From Citrobacter sp. 18056 (GTDB lineage Bacteria; Pseudomonadota; Gammaproteobacteria; Enterobacterales; Enterobacteriaceae), in NCBI GenBank assembly GCA_902706235.1, contig CACSJR010000005.1, forward strand, positions 124,001 to 188,000: a stretch of 64,000 nucleotides of DNA. Direction: 5' to 3'. Both the position numbers and the translations under genes were made by a program. Every line of letters starts with the position of its first letter. The first letter of the stretch is position 1. Below the pieces are notes generated by a model. That model did no database searches. It was given only the letters and a program-made list of their open reading frames with translations, and was not told the origin of the DNA. Positions 30,515 through 39,897 of this stretch are shown piece by piece.

Positions 30515-30663
30515 ACCCTTCCAGGATTCTGAATCTTTTCACAGGCTTTGGTGATTTCGCGTTTACTTACTATCATTGAGTAAGCGGAAGTCACCCGCAT
30601 CATCTCGTCGATTGGGTGGGGCACTGTCATAACGAGCCCACAACACAAGGGAAGGTTTAACCG

Positions 30664-31032
30664 ATGAAATACCGCATTTTTCTGGCTTTGGGCCTGGTGA
30701 CAATGAGCGCTGGCGCGTTTGCCTCAACGCCGTGTCAGGAAAAGGAACAGGACATTCAGCGAGAAATCCACTATGCCGAAAAACACAACAACCAAAGCCG
30801 CATTGACGGTCTGAACAACGCGCTGCGGGAAGTAAAAGACAACTGTAGCGACAGCAAGCTTCGGGCCGATCACCAAAAGAAAATTGCCGAACAGAAAGAA
30901 GAAATCACCGAACGTCGCCACGACCTTGATGAAGCTAAAACCAAGGGCGACGCGGACAAAATCAGTAAGCGTGAGCACAAGCTCACTGAAGCGCAGCAAC
31001 AACTGAAAGCGCTAGAGTCTCGTGACTATTGA
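30664..31032 (+). CDS. yqjC: YqjC, DUF1090 periplasmic protein
   Basis: A 122-residue exported protein. The cleavable signal sequence ends AFAS (about residue 20), and the mature part is almost all charged helix (KEQDIQREIHYAEKH and KKIAEQKEEITERR), likely coiled coil. It matches the DUF1090 family; the biochemical function is unknown. It is first in the yqjC-D-E-K-F group, which is associated with stress and stationary phase in E. coli. Confidence 0.94.
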   Translation: MKYRIFLALGLVTMSAGAFASTPCQEKEQDIQREIHYAEKHNNQSRIDGLNNALREVKDNCSDSKLRADHQKKIAEQKEEITERRHDLDEAKTKGDADKISKREHKLTEAQQQLKALESRDY

Positions 31033-31072
31033 TTCAATGGAAGTCTAACAAAGTACACTGGAGAACAAGATC

Positions 31073-31378
31073 ATGGCGAAAGATAACACCTCAGAACATC
31101 TGCGTGACGAACTGAAATCCCTGGCGGATACCCTGGAAGAGGTGCTGAACTCCTCCTCAGACAAATCGAAAGAAGAACTTGGCAAACTGCGCAGCAAAGC
31201 AGAGCGCGCGCTGAAAGATAGCCGTCACCGTCTGGGTGAAACCAGCGATGCCCTTGCCAAACAAACTCGTGAAGCCGCTGCACGCGCTGACGAATACGTG
31301 CGTGATAACCCATGGACCGGCGTGGGTATCGGTGCGGCCGTTGGGGTGGTGCTGGGTGTGCTGCTGTCGCGTCGTTAA
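31073..31378 (+). CDS. yqjD: YqjD, DUF883 inner-membrane ribosome-binding protein
   Basis: A 101-residue protein with a long charged amphipathic helix (about 1-78) and a C-terminal membrane anchor (GIGAAVGVVLGVLLSRR). E. coli YqjD binds ribosomes at the membrane in stationary phase. It starts 40 bases after yqjC and ends two bases before yqjE, as one operon. Confidence 0.95.
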   Translation: MAKDNTSEHLRDELKSLADTLEEVLNSSSDKSKEELGKLRSKAERALKDSRHRLGETSDALAKQTREAAARADEYVRDNPWTGVGIGAAVGVVLGVLLSRR

Positions 31379-31380
31379 TT

Positions 31381-31782
31381 ATGGCTGACTCACATCACTC
31401 AAACGGGCCAGGAAAAAGCGTTTTCGGCATCGGCCAGCGCATTGTCACCATCATGGTCGATATGGTGGAGACACGCCTGCGACTGGCAGTCGCTGAGCTG
31501 GAAGAGGAGAAAGCGAACCTTTTCCAGATGCTGCTGATGCTCGGCCTGACCATGCTGTTCGCGGCATTCGGGCTGATGAGTTTGATGGTGCTGATTATCT
31601 GGGCCATCGATCCGCAATACCGGCTGAACGCCATGATTGCGACTACCGCCGTCCTGCTCCTGTTGGCGCTTATCGGCGCCGTCTGGACGCTGCGAAAAGC
31701 GCGGCGCTCAACGCTGCTGCGCCATACCCGCAACGAACTGGCGAACGATCGGGCGCTACTTGAGGATGACGAACGTGAGTAG
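31381..31782 (+). CDS. yqjE: YqjE, phage holin-like membrane protein
   Basis: A 133-residue inner-membrane protein with a charged N-terminal part and two membrane helices (about 46-72 and 80-102), of the YqjE / DUF1469 (phage holin-like) family. The start at 31381 directly follows yqjD; the open frame extends upstream but overlaps yqjD. It overlaps yqjK by eight bases. The function is unknown; the partnership with YqjD at the membrane is conserved. Confidence 0.93.
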   Translation: MADSHHSNGPGKSVFGIGQRIVTIMVDMVETRLRLAVAELEEEKANLFQMLLMLGLTMLFAAFGLMSLMVLIIWAIDPQYRLNAMIATTAVLLLLALIGAVWTLRKARRSTLLRHTRNELANDRALLEDDERE

Positions 31783-32074
31783 CAAAGTGGAACTGCAGAA
31801 GCGCAAAGCCTATCTGCTGAGCAAAATCCAACAGCAACGGCTGGACCTGTCCGCCAGCCGTCGTGACTGGATAGAAGCCACTGATGTCTACGATCGCGGA
31901 TGGAACACGCTGCTGAGCCTGCGCGCCTGGGCGCTGGTCGGCAGTAGCGTAATGGCTATCTGGTCAGTACGCCATCCACGCTTTCTGGTGCGCTGGGGCC
32001 GCCGCGGATTCGGCGTCTGGAGCGCATGGCGACTGGTGAAAAGTACGATGCGCCAGCAGCAGTTACGCCACTGA
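31775..32074 (+). CDS. yqjK: YqjK family protein
   Basis: A 99-residue protein, the same length as E. coli YqjK, with a basic N-terminal helix (KRKAYLLSKIQQQRLDLSAS) and a hydrophobic central stretch. I choose the GTG at 31775, preceded by TTGAGGA at good spacing; it overlaps the end of yqjE by eight bases. An ATG three codons earlier is the alternative. The function is unknown; it is part of the yqjCDEK operon. Confidence 0.9.
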   Translation: MSSKVELQKRKAYLLSKIQQQRLDLSASRRDWIEATDVYDRGWNTLLSLRAWALVGSSVMAIWSVRHPRFLVRWGRRGFGVWSAWRLVKSTMRQQQLRH

Positions 32075-32295
32075 CAGCACTCTGCCCGGCGACTCCCTGT
32101 CCGCCGGGCAATCTTGCCAATTTCCCTTTCCCGAATAAATACTCAATATCTTTGAAGAAGATCGACAGTTTTCCTTGCTAACAATCCCCCTCCGTCACGA
32201 TTACACTCCTTTCCATCGACAGCAAACCCGCGGTATCCCTGCGAATTTGCATAATAAATGAATAAAGCCGCCTGCGTGGTTTGATGGAGAGTAAA

Positions 32296-32688
32296 ATGAA
32301 AAAATTAGAAGATGTTGGTGTTCTGGTCGCTCGTATTCTGATGCCAGTCCTGTTTATCACTGCAGGCTGGGGCAAAATCACCGGTTATGCGGGCACTCAG
32401 CAGTACATGGAAGCGATGGGCGTTCCGGGTGCACTGCTGCCACTGACTATTCTGCTCGAATTCGGCGGCGGTCTGGCAATTCTGTTCGGCTTCCTGACCC
32501 GCACCACCGCGCTGTTCACCGCTGGTTTTACCCTTCTGACCGCGTTTATTTTCCACAGCAACTTTGCGGAAGGCGTTAACTCTCTGATGTTCATGAAAAA
32601 CCTGACCATCGCTGGCGGTTTCCTGCTGCTAGCTATCACCGGTCCAGGCGCGTTCAGTATTGACCGCGTGCTGAACAAAAAGTGGTAA
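32296..32688 (+). CDS. yqjF: DoxX family membrane protein YqjF
   Basis: A 130-residue inner-membrane protein with four helices of the DoxX family, nearly identical in pattern to E. coli YqjF (ILMPVLFITAGWGKI). The ATG at 32296 follows GGAGAG; the frame could begin five codons earlier at a TTG, but that start is not conserved. YqjF has been linked to detection of nitroaromatic breakdown products, and physiologically it is probably a quinone- or redox-related membrane component. A strong terminator follows. Confidence 0.94.
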   Translation: MKKLEDVGVLVARILMPVLFITAGWGKITGYAGTQQYMEAMGVPGALLPLTILLEFGGGLAILFGFLTRTTALFTAGFTLLTAFIFHSNFAEGVNSLMFMKNLTIAGGFLLLAITGPGAFSIDRVLNKKW

Positions 32689-32711
32689 GCCCGCTATACT
32701 GATTGAAGCGT

Positions 32712-32736
32712 AAAGCGAGGGAAATCCCTCGCTTTT
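32712..32736 (+). terminator. Intrinsic terminator of yqjF
   Basis: Stem AAAGCGAGGGA with a matching CCCTCGCTTTT arm and an AAT loop, 24 bases after the yqjF stop. Confidence 0.85.
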
Positions 32737-32760
32737 GTCATTTTTGAAGGAGAGAGAACC

Positions 32761-33747
32761 ATGGGACAACTGATTGACGGCGTCTGGCATGACACCTGGT
32801 ACGACACCAAATCGACCGGGGGACGATTCAAACGTTCTGTTTCGGCTTATCGTAACTGGCTGACCGCCGACGGCGCGCCAGGCCCCTCCGGAGAAGGCGG
32901 TTTTGCGGCTGAAAAAGACCGCTACCATTTATACGTTTCCCTCGCGTGCCCGTGGGCGCACCGCACGCTGATCATGCGCGCGTTAAAAGGCCTGGAATCG
33001 TTTATCGATGTGTCGGTGGTCAACCCGCTGATGTATGAAAACGGCTGGACCTTTGACGACAGCTTCCCCGGCGCGACCGGCGACACGCTGTATCAGAACG
33101 AATTTCTCTATCAGCTGTATCTCCATGCCGATCCGCAATATACCGGACGCGTCACGGTGCCGGTGTTGTGGGACAAAAAGAACCACACCATCGTCAGTAA
33201 CGAATCCGCAGAAATCATCCGTATGCTGAACACCGCGTTTGACGGTCTCGGTGCACGAGCCGGTGATTATTACCCTGAAGCACTGCGTCCACAGATTGAC
33301 GAGCTGAATGGCTGGATTTACGACAGCATCAACAATGGTGTCTACAAAGCCGGGTTCGCCACCAGCCAGGATGCCTACGACGAAGCGGTGACGAAAGTCT
33401 TCGAAGCGCTGGCTCGCGTAGAGCAAATCCTCGGCCAGCACCGTTATCTGACCGGCAACCAGTTAACCGAGGCGGATATTCGCCTGTGGACCACGCTGGT
33501 ACGTTTCGATCCCGTGTATGTCACCCATTTCAAATGCGATAAGCACCGCATCAGCGATTACCTGAATCTGTATGGTTTCCTGCGCGATATCTATCAGCTG
33601 CCTGGCGTGGCGGAGACGGTGAACGTCGACCACATTCGCCATCACTATTATCGCAGCCATAAAACCATTAACCCGACGGGGATCATCTCTATTGGTCCGT
33701 GGCAGGATCTTGATGAGCCTCACGGTCGCGACGTGCGTTTCCGCTAA
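32761..33747 (+). CDS. yqjG: Glutathionyl-hydroquinone reductase YqjG
   Basis: A 328-residue Xi-class glutathione transferase that reduces glutathionyl-hydroquinones. The catalytic Cys lies in SLACPWAHRTL (about residue 63), within an N-terminal thioredoxin fold, and a helical C-terminal domain follows. It is next to yqjF, with which it shares a link to quinone chemistry. Separated by a terminator, so it has its own promoter. Confidence 0.95.
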   Translation: MGQLIDGVWHDTWYDTKSTGGRFKRSVSAYRNWLTADGAPGPSGEGGFAAEKDRYHLYVSLACPWAHRTLIMRALKGLESFIDVSVVNPLMYENGWTFDDSFPGATGDTLYQNEFLYQLYLHADPQYTGRVTVPVLWDKKNHTIVSNESAEIIRMLNTAFDGLGARAGDYYPEALRPQIDELNGWIYDSINNGVYKAGFATSQDAYDEAVTKVFEALARVEQILGQHRYLTGNQLTEADIRLWTTLVRFDPVYVTHFKCDKHRISDYLNLYGFLRDIYQLPGVAETVNVDHIRHHYYRSHKTINPTGIISIGPWQDLDEPHGRDVRFR

Positions 33748-33753
33748 TTATTA

Positions 33754-33778
33754 AGGACATCAATGGATGTCCTTTTTT
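33754..33778 (+). terminator. Intrinsic terminator of yqjG
   Basis: Stem AGGACATC/GATGTCCT with a four-base loop followed by six T, just after the yqjG stop. Confidence 0.88.
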
Positions 33779-33853
33779 AATTCATAGTTTGCATCTATCC
33801 TTACCTCGATCCCTTAGAAAACAAGTGATTGACTGATTACAGAGGCAAGGAAA

Positions 33854-34219
33854 ATGGACTGGTATCTAAAAGTACTCAAGAATTACATCGGGTTTGGTGG
33901 CCGGGCGCGCCGGAAAGAATATTGGATGTTCGTGCTGGTCAGTTTCGTACTGGCCGGGGTGCTGAGTATTATCGATAAAATACTCGGTCTGGAACGCGTC
34001 AGCGGTGAAGGCGTACTGGCGAGCATTTATGGTCTGCTGGTACTGATCCCGACATGGGCAGTGCAGTTCCGTCGTCTGCATGATACCGATCGTTCAGCGT
34101 GGTGGCTGTTGCTGTTACTGATCCCAATCATTGGTTGGGTGGTGATCCTGGTCTTTAACTGCCAGAACGGCACGCCGGGTGAAAACCGCTTCGGACCTGA
34201 CCCTAAACGGATCCCGTAA
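33854..34219 (+). CDS. yhaH: DUF805 membrane protein YhaH
   Basis: A 121-residue inner-membrane protein of the DUF805 family with three to four helices. Family features are FGGRARRKEYWMFVL near the N-terminus and RRLHDTDRSAWW near residue 75. The function is unknown. It stands alone between yqjG and a REP pair, as in E. coli. Confidence 0.93.
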   Translation: MDWYLKVLKNYIGFGGRARRKEYWMFVLVSFVLAGVLSIIDKILGLERVSGEGVLASIYGLLVLIPTWAVQFRRLHDTDRSAWWLLLLLIPIIGWVVILVFNCQNGTPGENRFGPDPKRIP

Positions 34220-34228
34220 AGTCAAAAC

Positions 34229-34306
34229 GCCTGGCGGCGCTACGCTGACCAGGCCTACGTTTGGATCAATTTAAATCCGTAGGCCCAGCCAGTTTACGCC
34301 GCCGGA
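34229..34306. repeat. REP pair (BIME-like element)
   Basis: Two REP-type units in opposite orientation (34229-34259 and 34278-34306) carry the typical blocks CTGGCGGCGCTACGCT and CGTAGGCC. They sit between the convergent yhaH and yhaJ genes, the usual place for such elements. Confidence 0.75.
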
Positions 34307-34333
34307 CAATTTACCGATTGCCCAACTCTGGCG

Positions 34334-35230
34334 TTATTTTTTAGCAAACAGCTTTGGAATTTCACGCAGGCACCAGGCTTTTGCTTCACCCATGCTGTCG
34401 CGTCGCCACGCCATAATAATATCGACTTCATTCGTATATTCCGGGCTCACCACCCGTAATCTTCCTTCGGCAATATCCTGCTCGACCAGCGGATACGGCA
34501 TTGTCGCTACGCCAAGCCCCGCTAACAACGCCTGACGCTTATCTTCGATAGTGCTGACCGTCAAACGCGGCTGCTTGTCCAGCAGCTGTACGGTGAGCAC
34601 CGGGCGTTCACGGGCAGTATCCGCCACCGCCACGCCGCGATATTTCACGCGCGTCACTTCTGATAAAGGCTCCGGCTCCTGGTGAATGGGGTGATCCGGC
34701 GCGGCAACGTAAACGTTCAGGATCGAATACAGCTTGCGGGAGTTTATCTCGGACGACGAACGAAAATGCATATCCGGCGCGATAACAATATCCGCGCGCC
34801 CCTGCTCCAGACGCTCCCAGGCGCCAGCCAAAACTTCGGTGATGATCGACAGCTGCGTGTTGGCTTTCAGCCCCAGCTTTTCAATCAGCGGGAACAGCTC
34901 CGGGGTCGGCACCAGCGCTTCGGCGACCAGCGTCAGATGCGTTTCCCAGCCACGCGCCAACGCTTCGGCGTCGGTGGTCAGTTTATCAGCAGCTTCCAGC
35001 AGCACACGGCCGCGTTCCAGCAGCATTCGGCCTACGTTGGTGAATTTTGTGCGATGACCTGAGCGGTCAAACAGCACCACGTCGAGCTCTTCTTCCAGCT
35101 TCTGCATGGTGTAGCTCAACGCAGACGGGACGCGCCCTAGCTCATCGGCGGCGGCGGCAAAGCTGCCGCGCCGGTCAATCGCGTCCATTACTCTTAACGC
35201 TTCAAGCGTCAATGCTCTCTCTTTAGCCAT
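34334..35230 (-). CDS. yhaJ: LysR family regulator YhaJ
   Basis: A 298-residue LysR regulator: winged helix (about 7-66, with RRGSFAAAADELGRVPSALSYTMQKLE) and a periplasmic-binding-like effector domain. In E. coli YhaJ is linked to detection of dinitrotoluene-derived compounds with yqjF as target, and to virulence control in pathogenic strains. Divergent from the pirin gene yhaK, which it may regulate. Confidence 0.94.
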   Translation of the reverse strand: MAKERALTLEALRVMDAIDRRGSFAAAADELGRVPSALSYTMQKLEEELDVVLFDRSGHRTKFTNVGRMLLERGRVLLEAADKLTTDAEALARGWETHLTLVAEALVPTPELFPLIEKLGLKANTQLSIITEVLAGAWERLEQGRADIVIAPDMHFRSSSEINSRKLYSILNVYVAAPDHPIHQEPEPLSEVTRVKYRGVAVADTARERPVLTVQLLDKQPRLTVSTIEDKRQALLAGLGVATMPYPLVEQDIAEGRLRVVSPEYTNEVDIIMAWRRDSMGEAKAWCLREIPKLFAKK

Positions 35231-35333
35231 GGCGTTCTCATTCAGGAAATTTGAACATACCCGGCAGAATATCTGGCTAACAATGCAGCGTCCATAGCTT
35301 TACCATTGTTTAGTGTAAAGAGAGGTCAAGAAT

Positions 35334-36035
35334 ATGATTACTACCCGAACAGCCAAACAGTGCGGACAAGCCGATTTCGGCTGGCTGCAGGCGCGATACA
35401 CCTTCTCCTTCGGACACTACTTCGACCCGAAACTGCTGGGGTATGCTTCCCTGCGCGTGCTGAATCAGGAAGTTCTTGGGCCAGGCGCGTCGTTCCAGCC
35501 GCGCACGTATCCGAAGGTCGATATCCTGAATATTATTCTGGAAGGGGAAGCCGAATATCGTGACAGCGAAGGGAATCACGTTCAGGCTAAAGCGGGCGAA
35601 GCGCTGCTGATTGCCACGCAACCGGGCACCAGCTACAGCGAGCACAACCTCAGTAAAGAGAAGTCGCTGACGCGAATGCAGCTCTGGCTCGACGCCTGCC
35701 CGCAGCGGGAAAATTCATCGGTACAAAAGCTCGAACTCACCGACACCGCGCAGCAGCTTATCGCTTCACCCGACGGCAGTCAGAATAGCGTTCAGCTTCG
35801 CCAGCAAGTTTGGGTTCACCACATTCAGCTGAATAAAGGCGAACAGCTGAGCTTCCAGCTGCATGGGCCGCGCGCGTATCTGCAATCTATTCACGGCACC
35901 GTTCATGCGGTGACACCGCAGGAAGAGCGCGAAGGATTAACCTGCGGCGATGGCGCATTTATTCGTGACGAGGCTAACATTACACTGGTCGCCGATACGC
36001 CTCTGCGCGCTTTGCTGATAGATTTACCGGTGTAA
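35334..36035 (+). CDS. yhaK: Pirin-like protein YhaK
   Basis: A 233-residue bicupin of the pirin family, the same length as E. coli YhaK, which is cytosolic and sensitive to oxidants. Seen are the N-terminal FSFGHYFDP and the cupin segments PKVDILNIILEGEAEYRDS and AKAGEALLIATQPGTSYSEHN. It is divergent from yhaJ across about 100 bases. Confidence 0.94.
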   Translation: MITTRTAKQCGQADFGWLQARYTFSFGHYFDPKLLGYASLRVLNQEVLGPGASFQPRTYPKVDILNIILEGEAEYRDSEGNHVQAKAGEALLIATQPGTSYSEHNLSKEKSLTRMQLWLDACPQRENSSVQKLELTDTAQQLIASPDGSQNSVQLRQQVWVHHIQLNKGEQLSFQLHGPRAYLQSIHGTVHAVTPQEEREGLTCGDGAFIRDEANITLVADTPLRALLIDLPV

Positions 36036-36040
36036 AAGCT

Positions 36041-36075
36041 GAAGCCAGGCTAGCGCATAAGGCGAGCCTGGCTTC
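36041..36075. terminator. Bidirectional terminator yhaK / cyuA
   Basis: A perfect 11-base stem (GAAGCCAGGCT/AGCCTGGCTTC) between two convergent stops, followed by a short T-run (ATTTC) on the plus strand. Confidence 0.65.
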
Positions 36076-36094
36076 ATTTCAGTACCAAAAGACG

Positions 36095-37438
36095 TTACTG
36101 CCGCCCTGCCCGCTGAGTGACTTTATGCGACATAATGTCGATGACCTGCTGGTCGGTGTGCTGCATCGCCTGACAGGCCAGCGCGCAGAGATTGGCTATC
36201 GAGTCCTCCACATCATGCGTCACAATCCCCTCATTGCCGGTGACCGCGGTGTCATCCAGTGCCATCAGCACCGCCTTCCACGCCGATGATGCGCTGGTGG
36301 AAACTTTCATTGCGCAACTGTTTGATGCGCCATCGCAGATAATCCCGCTAACATCACCAATCATACTGCTGATGGCCTTCGCCAGCGTGGCATAGCGCCC
36401 GTCCAGCAGCCAACTCATTCCCGCTGCCGCCCCCATCGATGCCGTGGTAGCAGCACAGAGCGCGGACAAACGCGGAAGCTGGGCATGAATGTATATGGCG
36501 GTGAGATGAGAGAGCATCAGCGCCCGCGCCAGGCATTCGTCGTCGGCATGAATATGTTCGGCCACCACCATCACCGGCAAGGTGGAGGCGATCCCCTGAT
36601 TCCCTGAGCCAGAGTTGCTCATCGCTGGAATCGATGCGCCTCCCATCCTGGCGTCCGATGCGGCAGCCGTTCTGATCACAATCTCTGACGCCAGGTCGTA
36701 TCCCATCAACCCGCATTGGCGCTGTTTCTCCAGCGTCGCGCCGATGTGTAATCCCCATCGTCCCTGCAAACCTTCCTGAGAAAGCGCACCGTTAAGGGTC
36801 GCCGCATCAAGGATGAAATGAATCTCCGCCAGCGGAACATGCTCAATAAAATGGAGGATCTCAGCCAGCGAAGTCCGGGACATCATGTCCAGTGGCTCGT
36901 CTTCCGTTTGTTTTCCGGCAACAGGCTGAGAAGAAAAGAGCGTTTCACCCTGCTTTTCGACCGCGACAATACGGGTATGTCCACCGGCAATGGTGGCGCT
37001 GGCCCAGCGATCCTCGCGCCATACTTTAGCCTTCGCATAGAGTAAATCGTCGCAGGGTTCCTGCACGTGGAGACAGACGCTGCCCGCCTCCAGCAATCGC
37101 TTTGCCCGCACAATATCAGCCTGCCCGGTCTGTTTCAGCACTTCCAGCCCGGCCTGCGGATCGCCACCAATGGCGCCCAGTGCCACTGCAATCGGCAACC
37201 CGACCATGCCCGTTCCCGGTACGGTAACGCCCATGCCATTTTTCATCAAGTTTGGGGAAACCCAGGCTTCAATGCGTTCAACCTCGCCTTCCAGTTGAGC
37301 CGCCGCGACGGCCCCCGCCAGCGCCAGCGATACCGGCTCGGTGCATCCCAGTGCTGGCTTCACTTCTGCACGCACAGCGTGGATAAACTTTTCCCATAAC
37401 GCAGAACATTCAGGGTTCAACATATTTTCAACCTTCAT
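36095..37438 (-). CDS. cyuA: L-cysteine desulfidase CyuA
   Basis: A 447-residue iron-sulfur enzyme of the UPF0597 family that breaks down L-cysteine to pyruvate, ammonia and sulfide, mainly under anaerobic conditions. The conserved PALGCTEP (about residue 28) and the C-terminal [14 protein letters not shown] hold family cysteines. The start at 37438 has TGAGGAAGA directly before it. This gives a slightly longer N-terminus than the 436 residues of E. coli; the ATG five codons in is the alternative. It lies 28 bases after cyuP in one operon. Confidence 0.94.
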   Translation of the reverse strand: MKVENMLNPECSALWEKFIHAVRAEVKPALGCTEPVSLALAGAVAAAQLEGEVERIEAWVSPNLMKNGMGVTVPGTGMVGLPIAVALGAIGGDPQAGLEVLKQTGQADIVRAKRLLEAGSVCLHVQEPCDDLLYAKAKVWREDRWASATIAGGHTRIVAVEKQGETLFSSQPVAGKQTEDEPLDMMSRTSLAEILHFIEHVPLAEIHFILDAATLNGALSQEGLQGRWGLHIGATLEKQRQCGLMGYDLASEIVIRTAAASDARMGGASIPAMSNSGSGNQGIASTLPVMVVAEHIHADDECLARALMLSHLTAIYIHAQLPRLSALCAATTASMGAAAGMSWLLDGRYATLAKAISSMIGDVSGIICDGASNSCAMKVSTSASSAWKAVLMALDDTAVTGNEGIVTHDVEDSIANLCALACQAMQHTDQQVIDIMSHKVTQRAGRQ

Positions 37439-37466
37439 TCTTCCTCAGGAAATACACAGACTCGTC

Positions 37467-38795
37467 TCAGGAGAAGGCGAGAAATGGCGATACACACAAC
37501 AGTAAACCGGTGATGATAATGGCCTTCAGCGCCAGCCCTTTATATTTATGCAGTGCAGGCACTTTATAGACCAGCCAGGCTGGAATAAGACAACCTACCA
37601 TGCCGAAAATGGGGCTACAGATAGAGGTAAAACTGAGAACCGGCGCATTAAGTACAATTGCGCTCCAGGAAAGTAAGATGGCAAACACCATAATTCCCCC
37701 CTGCACGTATTTTTCATTGATGCAATCAGCCGGATATTTACGGCGCAGCAGGTTCATAACTATCCCCTGTGTCGCTTCACGAAAACCCAGATAGACGCCA
37801 AAGAACGCGGTCATCACAGCGAAAATATTGAGAATAACGCTGACTATTTTTACCCAACCGGCCCCCTCACCACTAATAAACTGTGCCGCAATTGCCAGCG
37901 CAGAAATATTCTGCTCATACGCTTTTACCGCCTCCTCGTGTCCCATTGCGAGGGTAAATGATACAGCGTAGAAAAAGACCGTGACGAACAGAATACCAAA
38001 TGCAATATTCATCGCTCGCAACGCTTTATAACGCGCCACTTCGCGTGATTTTTCCCGGGAACGGTAGGAAATCACCATCGGACTGAGCGTCTGAATAAAC
38101 AGAATCGAAGTCAGTGTAAAAGGTAAGGTAATAATGGCGTTTTTAATCAATAGCCCCATCGGTGGCAGTGATCCGGCGTTGTAGAGATGCCAGAGACCTA
38201 TCATCGATATCCCCAATGCGGCGACGACCAACAGCTTGGTCAGCACCATCAGGCTCGACACTTTAAACAACAACTGCTCACCACGGGACGAAATCGCCAC
38301 CAGGACACAGATAAGTATTAGCCCGTAGAAAGGATTATCAGAGAGTAAACCGTCGGTTACGCCAAAAGTATGCAAATACGAAGCGCTGTCATTGGTGATG
38401 GCGGTGGCATACACAAACATCCAGATAACCAGCATCACAAAATAGAGCGCCCCTAACAGAATGCCCCAATTTTTACCCAGATAACCACTGATCACACTTG
38501 GATAGTCTTTGCATTCTGGCGATTCAGCAAGAGTGTTGATGAATAATCGCTGAAATAAATACATTGCCGGGTAACCAATTAGAGAAGAGAGCAGAAATAC
38601 CCACAACCCCATTAATCCAACCTGAACCGGCAAAAAAACAATTCCGGCACCGATGGCCATACCGATACTCATAATGACCCAACCGGTATCGGTACTGTCG
38701 AATTTAATGGCTGCTTGCCACTCGCTTTCCGTCATATTGCCCCGAACGGGCATAATGCTGTCTATAACGACGCTATTGTTGGTAGTCGTTTTCAT
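37467..38795 (-). CDS. cyuP: Cysteine/serine permease CyuP
   Basis: A 442-residue inner-membrane transporter of the hydroxy/aromatic amino acid permease (SdaC/TdcC) family with 11 membrane segments, matching E. coli CyuP (YhaO). The segment MSIGMAIGAGIVFLPVQVG near residue 45 is typical of the family's first helix. It imports cysteine for CyuA, encoded 28 bases downstream. E. coli CyuR (DecR), which activates these genes, is encoded elsewhere. Confidence 0.94.
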   Translation of the reverse strand: MKTTTNNSVVIDSIMPVRGNMTESEWQAAIKFDSTDTGWVIMSIGMAIGAGIVFLPVQVGLMGLWVFLLSSLIGYPAMYLFQRLFINTLAESPECKDYPSVISGYLGKNWGILLGALYFVMLVIWMFVYATAITNDSASYLHTFGVTDGLLSDNPFYGLILICVLVAISSRGEQLLFKVSSLMVLTKLLVVAALGISMIGLWHLYNAGSLPPMGLLIKNAIITLPFTLTSILFIQTLSPMVISYRSREKSREVARYKALRAMNIAFGILFVTVFFYAVSFTLAMGHEEAVKAYEQNISALAIAAQFISGEGAGWVKIVSVILNIFAVMTAFFGVYLGFREATQGIVMNLLRRKYPADCINEKYVQGGIMVFAILLSWSAIVLNAPVLSFTSICSPIFGMVGCLIPAWLVYKVPALHKYKGLALKAIIITGLLLCVSPFLAFS

Positions 38796-39035
38796 AAAGA
38801 TCTCGCATCCAGGTAGAGGTTTTATTATTTTTCAGAACCGTATGAGTGCGATATACGGTGCGTAGTGCAGGCGAGCTTTTAGAATGAAGAAATCATACTC
38901 GAGGGACTGGAGAAAAAAATCGCCATTACGGGATTAATCATCAACTAAAAGGGAAGTTTTTTTAGCCATCAATGCAAATAGAGAAAAGTATTCTATCACT
39001 GGTGTATGTGGGAGGCAGATCACATTGGTTTTTTT

Positions 39036-39068
39036 GGAAAAAAAGACCCCGGCTATGGCTAACCGGGG
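39036..39068 (-). terminator. Terminator of the Spy-like gene
   Basis: On the minus strand CCCCGG/CCGGGG stem with a ten-base loop, then TC and a run of T, nine bases past the stop. Confidence 0.85.
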
Positions 39069-39076
39069 CTGCATTT

Positions 39077-39487
39077 TTAGTTATTGATGGACTGAATCAA
39101 ATCGTCCTGGATCTGCTTACGCTGTGCTGGCGTCAGAACCTGGTTCAGGTCGAAGTAGTACTTCACACGGTAGTAGCGGGTCTGCTGCTCAACTTTGCTG
39201 AACGCTTCGAGCTGGGTTTTCACCGCCTGCTCATCCCATTTGCCAGAGTGGATAACATCAATCAGCGCGCCATCTTTCACGTCTTTCATTGATACCTGTT
39301 CAACGCTTTTTTCCATTTCGTCATGCAGGCTTTGGATTTTTGCGACCTGATCGTTGGTCAGCTTCAGATGCTGAACGATTGGATCCTGAGAAGGCGCCGG
39401 AGCAACCTCGGTGTTTGCAGCCTGGGCAACGCCAGTGAAACCAATCAGGGAAGCAGTCAGCAGTGCAATGCGGGTCATTTTGTTCAT
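39077..39487 (-). CDS. Spy/CpxP-like periplasmic protein
   Basis: A 136-residue exported protein. The signal sequence ends VAQAAN (about residue 23). The mature helical protein has LTNDQVAKIQSLHDEMEKS and LTPAQRKQIQDDL, the paired LTxxQ-type motifs of the Spy/CpxP fold. Spy-type proteins are ATP-independent periplasmic chaperones; membership is inferred from the motif pattern, and the usual second copy of the motif is weak. The start at 39487 has AAGGA before it. Its own terminator follows. It is absent from this place in E. coli. Confidence 0.7.
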   Translation of the reverse strand: MNKMTRIALLTASLIGFTGVAQAANTEVAPAPSQDPIVQHLKLTNDQVAKIQSLHDEMEKSVEQVSMKDVKDGALIDVIHSGKWDEQAVKTQLEAFSKVEQQTRYYRVKYYFDLNQVLTPAQRKQIQDDLIQSINN

Positions 39488-39578
39488 CGTTAATATCCTT
39501 TAAGTAGACAGAGATATTATTTCGCGATGGACAGTAAAGAAGTATGACACTTCATGAGTACATGTTTGAATGTAAATG

Positions 39579-39606
39579 AAAAAAAGACCGCATCACAGGC
39601 GGCCTT
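39579..39606 (-). terminator. Terminator of the DUF1471 gene
   Basis: On the minus strand stem GGCCGC/GCGGTC with a seven-base loop then seven T, 16 bases past the stop. Confidence 0.8.
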
Positions 39607-39621
39607 AGGCAGGAATATCGC

Positions 39622-39897
39622 TTATTTATAGATAATGGCAGTGCCGCCCCACAGGCTGGAATCGCCAGAATTACCGAGTCCGACAATTTGATAGTGGCCG
39701 GCATTTTCCTGCGCCGCTTTGGCTTTCAGGGCATGAACAGCATCATCAGAGGAGCCCGCCAGGCCAGAAACCTGCACGGTGCCCATCTGTTGCAGCGTGC
39801 TTGCCTGATCGGAATCAACCTGTTTAGGGCCCGCAGCCAGAGCGGTAGCGGAAAGTAACATAAAGACAGCACCTGTCAGCAGAGAAGTTGTTTTCAT
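39622..39897 (-). CDS. DUF1471 (YdgH/BhsA/McbA-like) periplasmic protein
   Basis: A 91-residue exported protein: signal sequence ending ALAAG (about residue 22), and a small mature domain with DDAVHALKAKAAQENAGHYQIVGLGN, the typical DUF1471 pattern. Enterobacteria encode many such proteins, and several respond to envelope, acid or oxidative stress or affect biofilm. Which paralogue this is cannot be told. It lies next to the Spy-like gene on the same strand but with its own terminator. Confidence 0.8.
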   Translation of the reverse strand: MKTTSLLTGAVFMLLSATALAAGPKQVDSDQASTLQQMGTVQVSGLAGSSDDAVHALKAKAAQENAGHYQIVGLGNSGDSSLWGGTAIIYK

